From: Syntrophomonadaceae bacterium
Lineage (GTDB): Bacteria; Bacillota; Dethiobacteria; DTU022
Direction of reading: 5' to 3'
DNA: 6,052 nt
Assembly (NCBI GenBank): GCA_003566935.1
Contig: PXBM01000098.1
Coordinates: 1-6,052 of the forward strand
Notes under the pieces: model-generated
Seen by the model: only the letters and a program-made list of their open reading frames with translations
Told to the model about the DNA's origin: nothing
Database searches by the model: none
Shown here: one piece after another, positions 1 through 5,783 of the stretch
How positions within the stretch are numbered: the stretch's first letter is position 1
Layout of the letters: each line of letters begins with the position of its first letter
Program-made: the position numbers and the translations under genes

Positions 1-317
1 TCAGCAGGTACTTCCTTCGGATAACTGGAGCGCAAATCCTGCTCCAGTTTTTCAACAACTTCTTCCCAGCGAGAAAGAGGAATATTTCTTTTTTGGCCGG
101 CTAAAACAAGCCCTTTCAGAATCTTATTTGGATCAAATAGCTCCCGCCGCCCATCACGTTTCACAACCACGATCGGTTCTTCTTCCATCTTTTCCATGGT
201 TGTAAATCTGTTCTCACAGCTGATACATTGTCTCCTGCGCCTGATTGAAGATGCATCCTGGGTGGAGCGGGAATCGACAACCCGGGTGTCGATTTCGCCG
301 CAATAGGGGCATTTCAT
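1..317 (-). CDS. nrdR: Transcriptional repressor NrdR, 3' end cut by the window edge
   Basis: NrdR is the (d)ATP-sensing repressor of ribonucleotide reductase genes. I translated this frame by hand: it opens with MKCPYCG at 317 and stays open for 105 codons to the left edge without a stop. The family is usually about 150-155 residues, so some 45-50 are missing outside the window. The N-terminal zinc ribbon is intact, with Cys3, Cys6, Cys31 and Cys34 and the arginine run IRRRRQC (25-31) that belongs to the DNA-binding part. From about residue 46 the ATP-cone begins (PIVVVKRDGRRELFD, 48-62, then a helical stretch). The start is fixed by the conserved MKCP N-terminus and by AGAGGGGAG at 335-327, nine bases upstream of ATG. 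It follows ftsZ on the same strand, but has its own promoter and two NrdR boxes, which suggests autoregulation or a shared operon with a reductase gene further left. Identity is secure; the C-terminus is unseen. Confidence 0.96.
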   Translation of the reverse strand, partial: MKCPYCGEIDTRVVDSRSTQDASSIRRRRQCISCENRFTTMEKMEEEPIVVVKRDGRRELFDPNKILKGLVLAGQKRNIPLSRWEEVVEKLEQDLRSSYPKEVPA

Positions 318-330
318 TAATTTATGCTCC

Positions 331-346
331 CCTCTATATATTGCAT
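331..346. promoter_or_regulatory. NrdR box 2 (promoter-distal, overlaps start of transcript and ribosome site)
   Basis: The 16 bases fit the NrdR-box consensus acaCwAtATaTwGtgt at 12 positions, including all ten of the central core CTATATATTG. The flanks diverge. The box begins about where transcription should start and overlaps part of the nrdR Shine-Dalgarno (335-327). Its centre is 31 bp from that of the second box, about three helical turns, which is the usual arrangement of paired NrdR boxes. Confidence 0.82.
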
Positions 347-353
347 TTGTTAC

Positions 354-382
354 ATTATAGAGCACTATATATTGTGTGTAAA
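354..382 (-). promoter_or_regulatory. Vegetative (sigma-A type) promoter of nrdR
   Basis: On the minus strand there is a -35 hexamer TTTACA (382-377; 5 of 6 to TTGACA), a 17-bp spacer and a perfect -10 hexamer TATAAT (359-354). Transcription should start near 347, giving an untranslated leader of about 30 bases. A-tracts at 413-408 and 400-395, just upstream of the -35, could act as an UP-like element. This gives nrdR a promoter independent of the ftsZ transcript. Confidence 0.85.
362..377. promoter_or_regulatory. NrdR box 1 (in the -35/-10 spacer)
   Basis: The bases GCACTATATATTGTGT match the palindromic NrdR-box consensus acaCwAtATaTwGtgt at 15 of 16 positions; only the first base differs. 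The box almost fills the 17-bp spacer of the nrdR promoter and touches the last base of the -35 hexamer. Bound NrdR would therefore block RNA polymerase directly. The edge-to-edge gap to the partner box at 331-346 is 15 bp. Confidence 0.9.
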
Positions 383-508
383 CCCCTAAATTGATTTTTT
401 CCAAATCTTTTTTCGTGCTCCTGGTAGCAGCTTATTTGCTGATCGCTATGCGCTAAAGTATGCGCTTCAACAGCAGGCAAAGTCCATAGGAGTTAGCATG
501 AACGTAAA

Positions 509-539
509 GCCCGGCGTGCAGATTACCTGCGCGCCGGGC
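509..539 (-). terminator. Probable intrinsic terminator after ftsZ
   Basis: Bases 509-521 pair with 539-527 around a five-base loop (522-526). The stem is 13 bp and very GC-rich, with a single imperfect pair at 517/531 (A.C in the minus-strand RNA, U.G in the plus-strand RNA). On the minus strand it is followed by TTTACGTTC, a short and interrupted U tract. It lies 35 bases beyond the ftsZ stop and ahead of the nrdR promoter, so ending the dcw transcript is its likely role. The poor U tract means termination may be partial, with some read-through into nrdR. Confidence 0.6.
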
Positions 540-574
540 CTGATACCTCTTTAGATGAAATTGCTTAGCCGGGT

Positions 575-1648
575 TTACTCGTTTACAAGCCTGTCATTCT
601 GCTGCCAGCGTGACCAGGCCGGGGCATCAAGATTTTCACCCCGTGCATAGGCACTGCTTCCCACTGCGGCCAATCTCGGCTTGGAGCTTTCCTGCTTGAT
701 GGTAAAGCCGGTAGCTATAACAGTGACCCTAACCGTATCCTGGCAGCTTTCATCGATTACTGCACCGAAAATAATATTAGCATCGGGATCAGCAAACTCA
801 GCCACAATCTCCGCAGCTTCATGTACTTCATGCAGACTGATGTCCGTTCCGCCGGTGACATTAATCAATACACCTCTTGCTCCTTCAATGGATGTTTCCA
901 GCAGCGGGCTATTAGTGGCTGATTTGGCTGCTTCAACGGTACGGTTTTCACCACTGCCCTGTCCTACGCCCATCAGGGCGGGACCGGTTTCCGCCATTAT
1001 TGTGCGAACATCGGCAAAATCAAGGTTAATTAAACCAGGCACGGCAATCAGGTCTGAAATACCCTGGACACCCTGCCGGAGCACATCATCTGCTACCCTG
1101 AAGGCTTCAAGGATTGGCGTTTTCTTTTCAACTATCTGCAGCAAACGATCGTTAGGTATTGTAATCAGTGTATCCACACTGTCTTTAAGGGCCTTGGCTC
1201 CTTCTTCAGCTTGCTGCTTACGCTTCCTGCCTTCAAATGAGAAAGGTTTGGTTACTACCCCGACAGTTAAAGCGCCAATTTTTTGCGCAACTTCTGCAAT
1301 TACCGGAGCAGCACCGGTTCCTGTTCCTCCACCCATGCCGGCAGTTATAAAAACCATGTCTGCGCCCTTGAGCATATTCTCGATATCATCGCGGCTTTCT
1401 TCTGCCGCCTTGTACCCGATTTCTGGGTCTGCCCCTGCACCGAGTCCCTTGGTAAGCTGTTCACCGATTTGAAGCTTTGTTCCGGCATTAGCCAGGTACA
1501 GAGCCTGCGCATCGGTGTTCACAGCGCAAAAATCCACTCCCTGCAAACCTGCAGCTATCATTCTATTAACGGCATTACTGCCTCCGCCACCTACACCAAC
1601 AACTTTTATCGAAGCATATTGCTCCATTTCAATATCAAACTCAATCAT
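575..1648 (-). CDS. ftsZ: Cell division protein FtsZ (tubulin-like GTPase)
   Basis: FtsZ polymerises with GTP into the cytoplasmic Z-ring that marks the division site. In the 357-residue product the nucleotide-binding half shows GVGGGGSNAVNRM (18-30), NTDAQAL (44-50) and the tubulin signature GGGTGTG (106-112). The T7 loop NLDFAD (208-213) supplies the catalytic Asp210 and Asp213. The C-terminal globular domain ends near residue 317. The start is ATG 1648, eight bases after a perfect AGGAGG; a GTG three codons upstream overlaps that site and is not credible. Only about 22 residues of linker separate the core from a peptide NLDAPAWSRWQQ (339-350), which resembles the conserved tail LDIPxFLRxQ but has Ala for Ile and Trp for Phe. 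B. subtilis FtsZ is about 382 residues, so the linker is short here. It lies 31 bases after ftsA in the same transcript and is followed by a hairpin. Confidence 0.98.
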   Translation of the reverse strand: MIEFDIEMEQYASIKVVGVGGGGSNAVNRMIAAGLQGVDFCAVNTDAQALYLANAGTKLQIGEQLTKGLGAGADPEIGYKAAEESRDDIENMLKGADMVFITAGMGGGTGTGAAPVIAEVAQKIGALTVGVVTKPFSFEGRKRKQQAEEGAKALKDSVDTLITIPNDRLLQIVEKKTPILEAFRVADDVLRQGVQGISDLIAVPGLINLDFADVRTIMAETGPALMGVGQGSGENRTVEAAKSATNSPLLETSIEGARGVLINVTGGTDISLHEVHEAAEIVAEFADPDANIIFGAVIDESCQDTVRVTVIATGFTIKQESSKPRLAAVGSSAYARGENLDAPAWSRWQQNDRLVNE

Positions 1649-1654
1649 CAAAAG

Positions 1655-1662
1655 CACCTCCT
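1655..1662 (-). promoter_or_regulatory. Ribosome binding site of ftsZ (decides the start)
   Basis: AGGAGGTG is complementary to the 16S rRNA 3' end over its full length. The GTG inside it would be an in-frame start three codons earlier, but a codon cannot serve as start and ribosome site at once. The spacing of eight bases from AGGAGG to ATG 1648 is ideal. It is the strongest ribosome site in the window, fitting the high FtsZ level needed relative to FtsA. Confidence 0.9.
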
Positions 1663-1679
1663 GTAATTGGTATGCTCTT

Positions 1680-2912
1680 TTAGTCTACTATATCTGTCAG
1701 CCAGTCTTTAATACGCTGCCAGAGCCCAGGCCCGCGTTTTTTGGTCGGCTTGCTTACTTCCGAAACAAACATCCTCGGCTGGTAACGCTGCACGTAGTAA
1801 AGCAGTCCGACTACCGTTGAATAAGTTGGGTTTTGAACACCTACTGTTTCAAATTCAGCCAACCTGATCTGGTCTGTTTCAAAAAAATGACGGGAAGCTT
1901 CAACAATACCGTTCATTGACGATACTCCGCCATGCAGAACCAATCCTGCCGGCGGCAGATAAGGCCAACCCATTTTTATCATTTCTTCTCTGACGATTTG
2001 TAAAATTTCATGTACCCTCGGCTCGATAAATGATGTGAGCTCTCTTTCTGACACCAGCCTGAGCTCATTGCTGCCTACAGTTTTAATTTCTATTTTCGGC
2101 TCGCTTTCCGCATTTGAAATCAAGGCCGAACCATATTCTTTTTTTAGTTCTTCAGCGTTAAAATGGTTAATCCTTAAACCGGCAGCCAGATCGGTTGTAA
2201 TATGGTCACCGCCGATCGGTGCTACTGCCATTTTTTGCAGCTTGCCATGCTGAAAGAGTGCTATCTCTGTTGTCCCGCTGCCAATGTCAACCAGGAATAC
2301 TCCCAGGTCCCTCTCATCAGGAGAAAGGTAAACTTCTGAATTTGCCATCGCCTGCAAAATCAGTCCGTTGATAGTTATTCCAGCCCTGTTAACACAGCGT
2401 AATAGGTTGTGAAGAGAAGTAATTAAGCTGCTTACAACCAGGGCATCAACTTCAAGCCGCACCCCGAGCATGCCGACGGGATCTCTTATTCCTTCAAATC
2501 CATCGACAATATACTCGCGGGGAATGATATCAACAATTTCACGATCCATAGGCAGAGCAACAACTTTTGCCGCCTGCATTACCCTTTCGACATCATCAAT
2601 GCGGATTTCCCGATCTTCGGCAGTGACAGCTACAACACCACGGTTGTTTATCAGTTCCATGTTCAGGCCTTTTAAACCAACATAAGCTGAATCAACTTTG
2701 AAGCCGGCCATTCTTTCTGCTTCTTCTATTGCAGCTACTATTGATGCTACCGTTTTGTCGAGGTCAACAATCACACCTTTTCGCACACCATCGGAAGGGC
2801 TCAGACCTAAACCGATAATGTTCACAGTACCATCGGGACGGGGTTCGCCAAGCCCAACCCTAACCTCAGCTGTGCCGACATCAATACCGACTATATAATT
2901 CTTTTTACTCAC
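1680..2912 (-). CDS. ftsA: Cell division protein FtsA (actin-like membrane anchor of the Z-ring)
   Basis: FtsA is an actin/Hsp70-fold ATPase that ties FtsZ filaments to the inner face of the membrane and recruits later division proteins. The 410-residue product has the first phosphate motif GIDVGTAEVRV (9-19) and the family motif SDGVRKGVIVD (40-50). The FtsA-specific 1C/SHS2 subdomain lies at roughly 84-165, followed by the second phosphate motif VDIGSGTTEI (208-217) and GGDHITTDLAAGL (234-246). The adenosine motif is GLVLHGGVSSMNG (323-335). The C-terminus GLWQRIKDWLTDIVD (396-410) forms an amphipathic helix of the membrane-targeting type, after a basic linker. The start is GTG 2912, seven bases after AGGGGG (2925-2920). 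It lies 83 bases after ftsQ, the largest gap within the cluster, which holds a candidate promoter. Length and motifs are normal for the family. Confidence 0.97.
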   Translation of the reverse strand: MSKKNYIVGIDVGTAEVRVGLGEPRPDGTVNIIGLGLSPSDGVRKGVIVDLDKTVASIVAAIEEAERMAGFKVDSAYVGLKGLNMELINNRGVVAVTAEDREIRIDDVERVMQAAKVVALPMDREIVDIIPREYIVDGFEGIRDPVGMLGVRLEVDALVVSSLITSLHNLLRCVNRAGITINGLILQAMANSEVYLSPDERDLGVFLVDIGSGTTEIALFQHGKLQKMAVAPIGGDHITTDLAAGLRINHFNAEELKKEYGSALISNAESEPKIEIKTVGSNELRLVSERELTSFIEPRVHEILQIVREEMIKMGWPYLPPAGLVLHGGVSSMNGIVEASRHFFETDQIRLAEFETVGVQNPTYSTVVGLLYYVQRYQPRMFVSEVSKPTKKRGPGLWQRIKDWLTDIVD

Positions 2913-2919
2913 TTTAGTT

Positions 2920-2925
2920 CCCCCT
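2920..2925 (-). promoter_or_regulatory. Ribosome binding site of ftsA (supports GTG start)
   Basis: AGGGGG lies seven bases before GTG 2912. There is no ATG in this frame close by, and the protein from GTG begins four residues before the conserved actin-fold strand YIVGIDVGT, so GTG is the start. The site and start codon are weaker than those of ftsZ. Confidence 0.75.
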
Positions 2926-2959
2926 AACCCTTCCCAGCATGGTGCAATTACTACAGATT

Positions 2960-2984
2960 ATTCAACACATTTCAACAATTTCCT
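2960..2984 (-). promoter_or_regulatory. Candidate sigma-H-type promoter upstream of ftsA-ftsZ
   Basis: On the minus strand AGGAAAT (2984-2978) and GTTGAAT (2966-2960) match the Bacillus sigma-H elements RnAGGAwWW and RnnGAAT. There are 14 bases between AGGAAAT and GAAT, the same spacing as I recall for B. subtilis spoVG. Transcription would start near 2953, about 41 bases before the ftsA start. An A-rich run lies directly upstream. B. subtilis ftsAZ is known to have a sigma-H promoter in the same place. This rests on sequence match and position; no experiment supports it here. Confidence 0.55.
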
Positions 2985-2995
2985 TTTTTTTATTT

Positions 2996-3793
2996 TTACG
3001 GATCCACCTCCCTTTTTTCAAGTACGGCGGCACTTGAGACTACTAAACGCTTTCCGGAGCGTACATCAATCCTGGCTCCTTCCAGATCCTCTGAAATATA
3101 AGGCAGGCTTAGTTCAACCAGTTCCATTTTTTGCTGCATATTTTTTGCGTTGCCAAGCCATATTTCCAGGTTGTCTGCAGTGTAGGCAATCAGGTTATAG
3201 CTCTCACTAAAATCAAGCTTTTCTATCTGAAAACGGTCTTTTTTATTCCAGTTTGAAAAAAACTTCTGCAGGATTTCCCTTCTCAGTGTGCAGTTCAGGG
3301 CAATCCCGGGTACAACCAGCTCACCACTTATCCCTGTAATTTGCAGATAATCTTCATCCGGTTCATCAATATTTTCATAAGGAACCACGCCAGAATCAAT
3401 TAACCAGTAACCATCAGCGGTGACAATATAAGCGACGGGTTCTCTTCGATCAATTTTGACTAAAACTTGATCAGGCAGGGTCCGTTTAATTTGCACCGAG
3501 CTGATTGAGGGAAATTCTTCTTTGATTTTTCCTGTAATTGTATCTTCATTAATAAGAAAAATGCTTCTACCCTTATTAATGCCACCGACTTCTGCCAGCT
3601 CAGCAGCAGATACTTCCATTGAGCCTTCCACGGTTATACTGTTAATCCGGAAGAATTGTTCGCCTTCTTTCAGCAGTAACACAATGACCACAACAGTGAC
3701 CAGTTTGCAGAGAAACCGGAACGCTCTTTTCCAGCCAGGTTGAGCATTGGTTTTATTCTTAACCAGCTTGATGTGGTCACTATTGCCTTTCAT
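2996..3793 (-). CDS. ftsQ: Cell division protein FtsQ/DivIB
   Basis: FtsQ (DivIB in Gram-positives) is a bitopic membrane protein of the divisome. With FtsL and FtsB/DivIC it controls septal peptidoglycan synthesis from outside the membrane. The 265-residue product has a short basic cytoplasmic tail (1-25), one membrane segment near 26-42 (FLCKLVTVVVIVLLL at 27-41) and an extracytoplasmic POTRA domain at about 48-118 (RINSITVEG to IDRREPVAYI). The FtsQ/DivIB beta domain then runs to about 245, ending with ARIDVRSGKRLVV, and a short polar tail follows. Length is typical. ATG 3793 follows the murB stop by three bases, and its ribosome site GAGGAG (3808-3803) lies within the last murB codons, so the two genes are probably translationally coupled. 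The stop TAA is followed two codons later by a second in-frame TAA. Sequence in this family is poorly conserved; the identification rests on topology, POTRA motifs and position between murB and ftsA. Confidence 0.93.
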   Translation of the reverse strand: MKGNSDHIKLVKNKTNAQPGWKRAFRFLCKLVTVVVIVLLLKEGEQFFRINSITVEGSMEVSAAELAEVGGINKGRSIFLINEDTITGKIKEEFPSISSVQIKRTLPDQVLVKIDRREPVAYIVTADGYWLIDSGVVPYENIDEPDEDYLQITGISGELVVPGIALNCTLRREILQKFFSNWNKKDRFQIEKLDFSESYNLIAYTADNLEIWLGNAKNMQQKMELVELSLPYISEDLEGARIDVRSGKRLVVSSAAVLEKREVDP

Positions 3794-3796
3794 GAT

Positions 3797-4696
3797 TTAG
3801 CTCTCCTCACCGATAATTTTTACTTCAGGCTGCAGTTCAAGTCCGCAATCCTCTTTAACCATCTGTTTGACTTTCTCAATTAACCCGATAATATCTGCAG
3901 CAGTTGCTTCTCCGGTGTTAACTATAAAATTGGCATGCTTGCATGAAACTTCGGCTCCCCCGGTTTTCATACCTTTGCAGCCTGTTTCTTCAATAATTTT
4001 TCCAGCAGGCTGGCCGGGCATATTACGAAAAACGGACCCGGCGCTGGGCAGGTCGGGATGACGTTTCTCACGTTCACTTAAAAAATGTTCCATCATCTGC
4101 AGCGATTCCTCAATATCACCCTTTTTCAACTGCAGGATAGCTTCAACTACTATGCCGCGACCGAGAAGGTTGCTGCTACGGTAGCTGAAGTTAAGTTCGT
4201 CTCCTGCGAGGTTAATAACCTCCGCATCATAAGTAACCATTTTAACTGACCGAACCCGCTCACCAATATAACCGCCAAATGATCCGGCATTCATGATAAT
4301 TGCACCCCCCAGGGAGCCAGGTATGCCTATACAGAATTCCAGGCCAACCAGGCCCTTTTCTGCAGCACTGCTGGCGAGGTAGGTCATCGGGGTTCCCGCT
4401 CCAGCCACCAGGGTTTCATTTTCCCGGTTGACATAGCAGAAAGCGGAACCGATATTTACAACCATCCCCCTGATTCCTCCATCACGAACCAGCAGATTAG
4501 TCCCATTGCCCATAACATAAAGCGGCAGGTCATACTTTTTCCTGAAACGAACAATTTCTAATAGCTCATCAAGGTCCGCAGGATTGAAAAAGTAGTCGGC
4601 GGGGCCTCCTACCTGCCAGGATGTGTGGAGTGACATAGGTTCATTGACCTTAACTCCTGCTTTAAGTTTTTGGCCCAATTCCTGCTCAATATTCAT
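3797..4696 (-). CDS. murB: UDP-N-acetylenolpyruvoylglucosamine reductase MurB
   Basis: MurB is the cytoplasmic FAD enzyme that uses NADPH to reduce UDP-GlcNAc-enolpyruvate to UDP-MurNAc, the second committed step of peptidoglycan synthesis. The 299-residue product has the FAD-domain motifs SLHTSWQVGGPADYF (22-36), MGNGTNLLVRDGG (62-74) and GLEFCIGIPGSLGGAIIMNAGSFG (118-141). The active-site block is YRSS (172-175, Arg173), PSAGSVFRN (217-225, proton donor Ser221) and KHANFIVNTG (253-262); LQPEVKIIG near the end carries Glu291. Met226 stands where a proline usually follows the FRN/FKN motif. The start is ATG 4696, seven bases after AGGAGG (4709-4704); a GTG seven codons further up lies upstream of that site. 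The start overlaps the murG stop as ATGA, typical of translational coupling. No murC lies between murG and murB, as in B. subtilis. Confidence 0.97.
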   Translation of the reverse strand: MNIEQELGQKLKAGVKVNEPMSLHTSWQVGGPADYFFNPADLDELLEIVRFRKKYDLPLYVMGNGTNLLVRDGGIRGMVVNIGSAFCYVNRENETLVAGAGTPMTYLASSAAEKGLVGLEFCIGIPGSLGGAIIMNAGSFGGYIGERVRSVKMVTYDAEVINLAGDELNFSYRSSNLLGRGIVVEAILQLKKGDIEESLQMMEHFLSEREKRHPDLPSAGSVFRNMPGQPAGKIIEETGCKGMKTGGAEVSCKHANFIVNTGEATAADIIGLIEKVKQMVKEDCGLELQPEVKIIGEES

Positions 4697-5781
4697 GATG
4701 CAACCTCCTGCAGACACCGATACAACCTTTCCGCTGCATCGGGAACACCCAGGGATCTGCTTTTTTCTTTCATATCAGCCAGGTGCTTCGGTTCGTTTAA
4801 AAGTCTGTCAATTTCCTGCTGGAGAGTGAACCGGTTGAAATCTTTTTCTTCTATTAGTACTGCCGCACCAGCGTCAGACAGCAATCTGGCATTATAATAC
4901 TGGTGATTGGCTACCACATTCGGAGATGGCACCAGAATGGCCGGTACACCCAGGGCTGTCAGTTCTGCCAAAGTGGTAGCCCCGCTCCTGGTTATAGCTA
5001 AGTCTGCCGCAGCAAGCGCTTCGGGCATTTCTGCCAGGTAGGAGAAAACTTTTATTTTCTCATTGGCATCTTCCAATTCTTTCATGACATCCCCATAATA
5101 AATATCTCCGGTTACGTAAATCAGGTTAACTCCTTCAGGTAACAACCCTTCATTTATATATTCAGTAATGACTTCATTTATCTTTAAAGCACCTCGGCTG
5201 CCGCCATAAATCAGGATAGTTTTTTGCTTCGCATCTAATCCAAAATACCTGCAGCCTTCTTCCCTGCTAAGCACCGAAACTTCCGAAGCTCTCGGGTTTC
5301 CCGTATAGGTTATTTTGCTGCGCCTGGGCAGCCTGCTTTTTGTCTCTTCAAAGGAAAGACAAACCCGCTTAACAAAGGGTGACAACCTGCGGTTAACAAG
5401 GCCAGGCAGGGCATTCTGCTCGTGAATAACTACAGGGTATCTTTTTAGCAGGCCCGATATAACCAGGGGAGCAGCCACATAGCCACCAGTGCCTAAAACT
5501 ACATTCGGCTTAAATTTATCGATAATTCTGCCTGCCTCCCTGAGACCGCGCAGCAGGTCAAACACTACCGAAACTATCTGTTTGAAGTTGCGCTGAAAAC
5601 CGCGCACCGGGATTATTTTAAGCTGAAAACCGGCTGAAGGAACAATTTTATTTTCTAAGCCTTTTTCTGTACCGACAAACAAGATATCGATTGCACTGTC
5701 TTCTGCCTGCGCAAAACGGGCCAAAGCCAGGGCTGGATAAATATGGCCTCCTGTTCCTCCTCCACCGATTAGAATCTTCAT
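4693..5781 (-). CDS. murG: Lipid II synthase MurG (UDP-GlcNAc transferase)
   Basis: MurG is a peripheral GT-B glycosyltransferase on the inner membrane face. It adds GlcNAc from UDP-GlcNAc to lipid I, giving lipid II. The 362-residue product begins with the glycine loop ILIGGGGTGGHIYPALALA (3-21), including His13. The acceptor domain has VGTEKGLENKIVP (36-48), the second glycine loop LGTGGYVAAP (96-105) and IHEQNALPGLVNR (119-131). The link YTGNPRASEV (159-168) leads to the donor domain with IYGGSRGALKIN (191-202) and AITRSGATTLAEL (262-274), where Glu273 contacts the UDP-GlcNAc ribose. VPSPNVVANHQYYNA (284-298) follows. Length is normal. ATG 5781 follows the SEDS stop by two bases; GGGAG of its ribosome site lies in the last SEDS codons at 5795-5791. 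Its end overlaps murB by four bases, so translation of all three genes looks coupled. Confidence 0.98.
   Translation of the reverse strand: MKILIGGGGTGGHIYPALALARFAQAEDSAIDILFVGTEKGLENKIVPSAGFQLKIIPVRGFQRNFKQIVSVVFDLLRGLREAGRIIDKFKPNVVLGTGGYVAAPLVISGLLKRYPVVIHEQNALPGLVNRRLSPFVKRVCLSFEETKSRLPRRSKITYTGNPRASEVSVLSREEGCRYFGLDAKQKTILIYGGSRGALKINEVITEYINEGLLPEGVNLIYVTGDIYYGDVMKELEDANEKIKVFSYLAEMPEALAAADLAITRSGATTLAELTALGVPAILVPSPNVVANHQYYNARLLSDAGAAVLIEEKDFNRFTLQQEIDRLLNEPKHLADMKEKSRSLGVPDAAERLYRCLQEVAS
4704..4709 (-). promoter_or_regulatory. Ribosome binding site of murB, inside murG (decides the start)
   Basis: AGGAGG lies in the last codons of murG, seven bases before ATG 4696. It rejects the longer reading from GTG 4717, which would begin ahead of the ribosome site. 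Ribosomes ending murG at TGA 4695-4693 would sit on the murB start. Confidence 0.88.
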
Positions 5782-5783
5782 TT

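Larger units (their letters stand above)
318..574. other. Intergenic region between ftsZ and nrdR
   Basis: This 257-base gap has no credible gene on either strand. From right to left it holds the ftsZ terminator hairpin (539-509), about 95 bases without assignable function (508-414), A-tracts on the minus strand (413-395), the nrdR promoter (382-354), the two NrdR boxes and the nrdR ribosome site (335-327). In the unassigned part the only pattern is a short direct repeat TATGCGCT at 447-454 and 459-466. Confidence 0.8.

Noticed and set aside
447..466. Direct repeat TATGCGCT twice, 12 bp apart
   Set aside because: Eight-base copies only, with no further units and no match to a known operator; may be chance.
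681..1472. Long open frame on the plus strand opposite ftsZ (263 codons)
   Set aside because: It is antisense to a complete, motif-rich ftsZ. Its translation is low-complexity Ser/Pro/Thr/Ala text typical of a reversed coding frame, with no family resemblance.
1649..1657. Three extra N-terminal codons of ftsZ from GTG 1657
   Set aside because: That GTG is part of the AGGAGGTG ribosome site for the ATG at 1648.
1283..1820. Plus-strand open frames across the ftsZ-ftsA junction
   Set aside because: They overlap both real genes in antisense, overlap each other and show no recognisable domain.
2035..2898. Short plus-strand frames opposite ftsA
   Set aside because: They are Ser/Thr/Pro/Ile-rich shadows of the ftsA reading frame with no independent support.
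2947..2975. Sigma-A promoter TTGAAA-17-AGTAAT before ftsA
   Set aside because: The -10 lacks the critical A at its second position and matches only 4 of 6. The overlapping sigma-H-type match is better.
4697..4717. Seven extra N-terminal codons of murB from GTG 4717
   Set aside because: They contain the murB ribosome site itself; ATG 4696 has ideal spacing and overlaps the murG stop.
4623..4897. Plus-strand frames over the murB start and murG end
   Set aside because: They lie in antisense to the murG-murB overlap, which has clear coupling signals on the minus strand.
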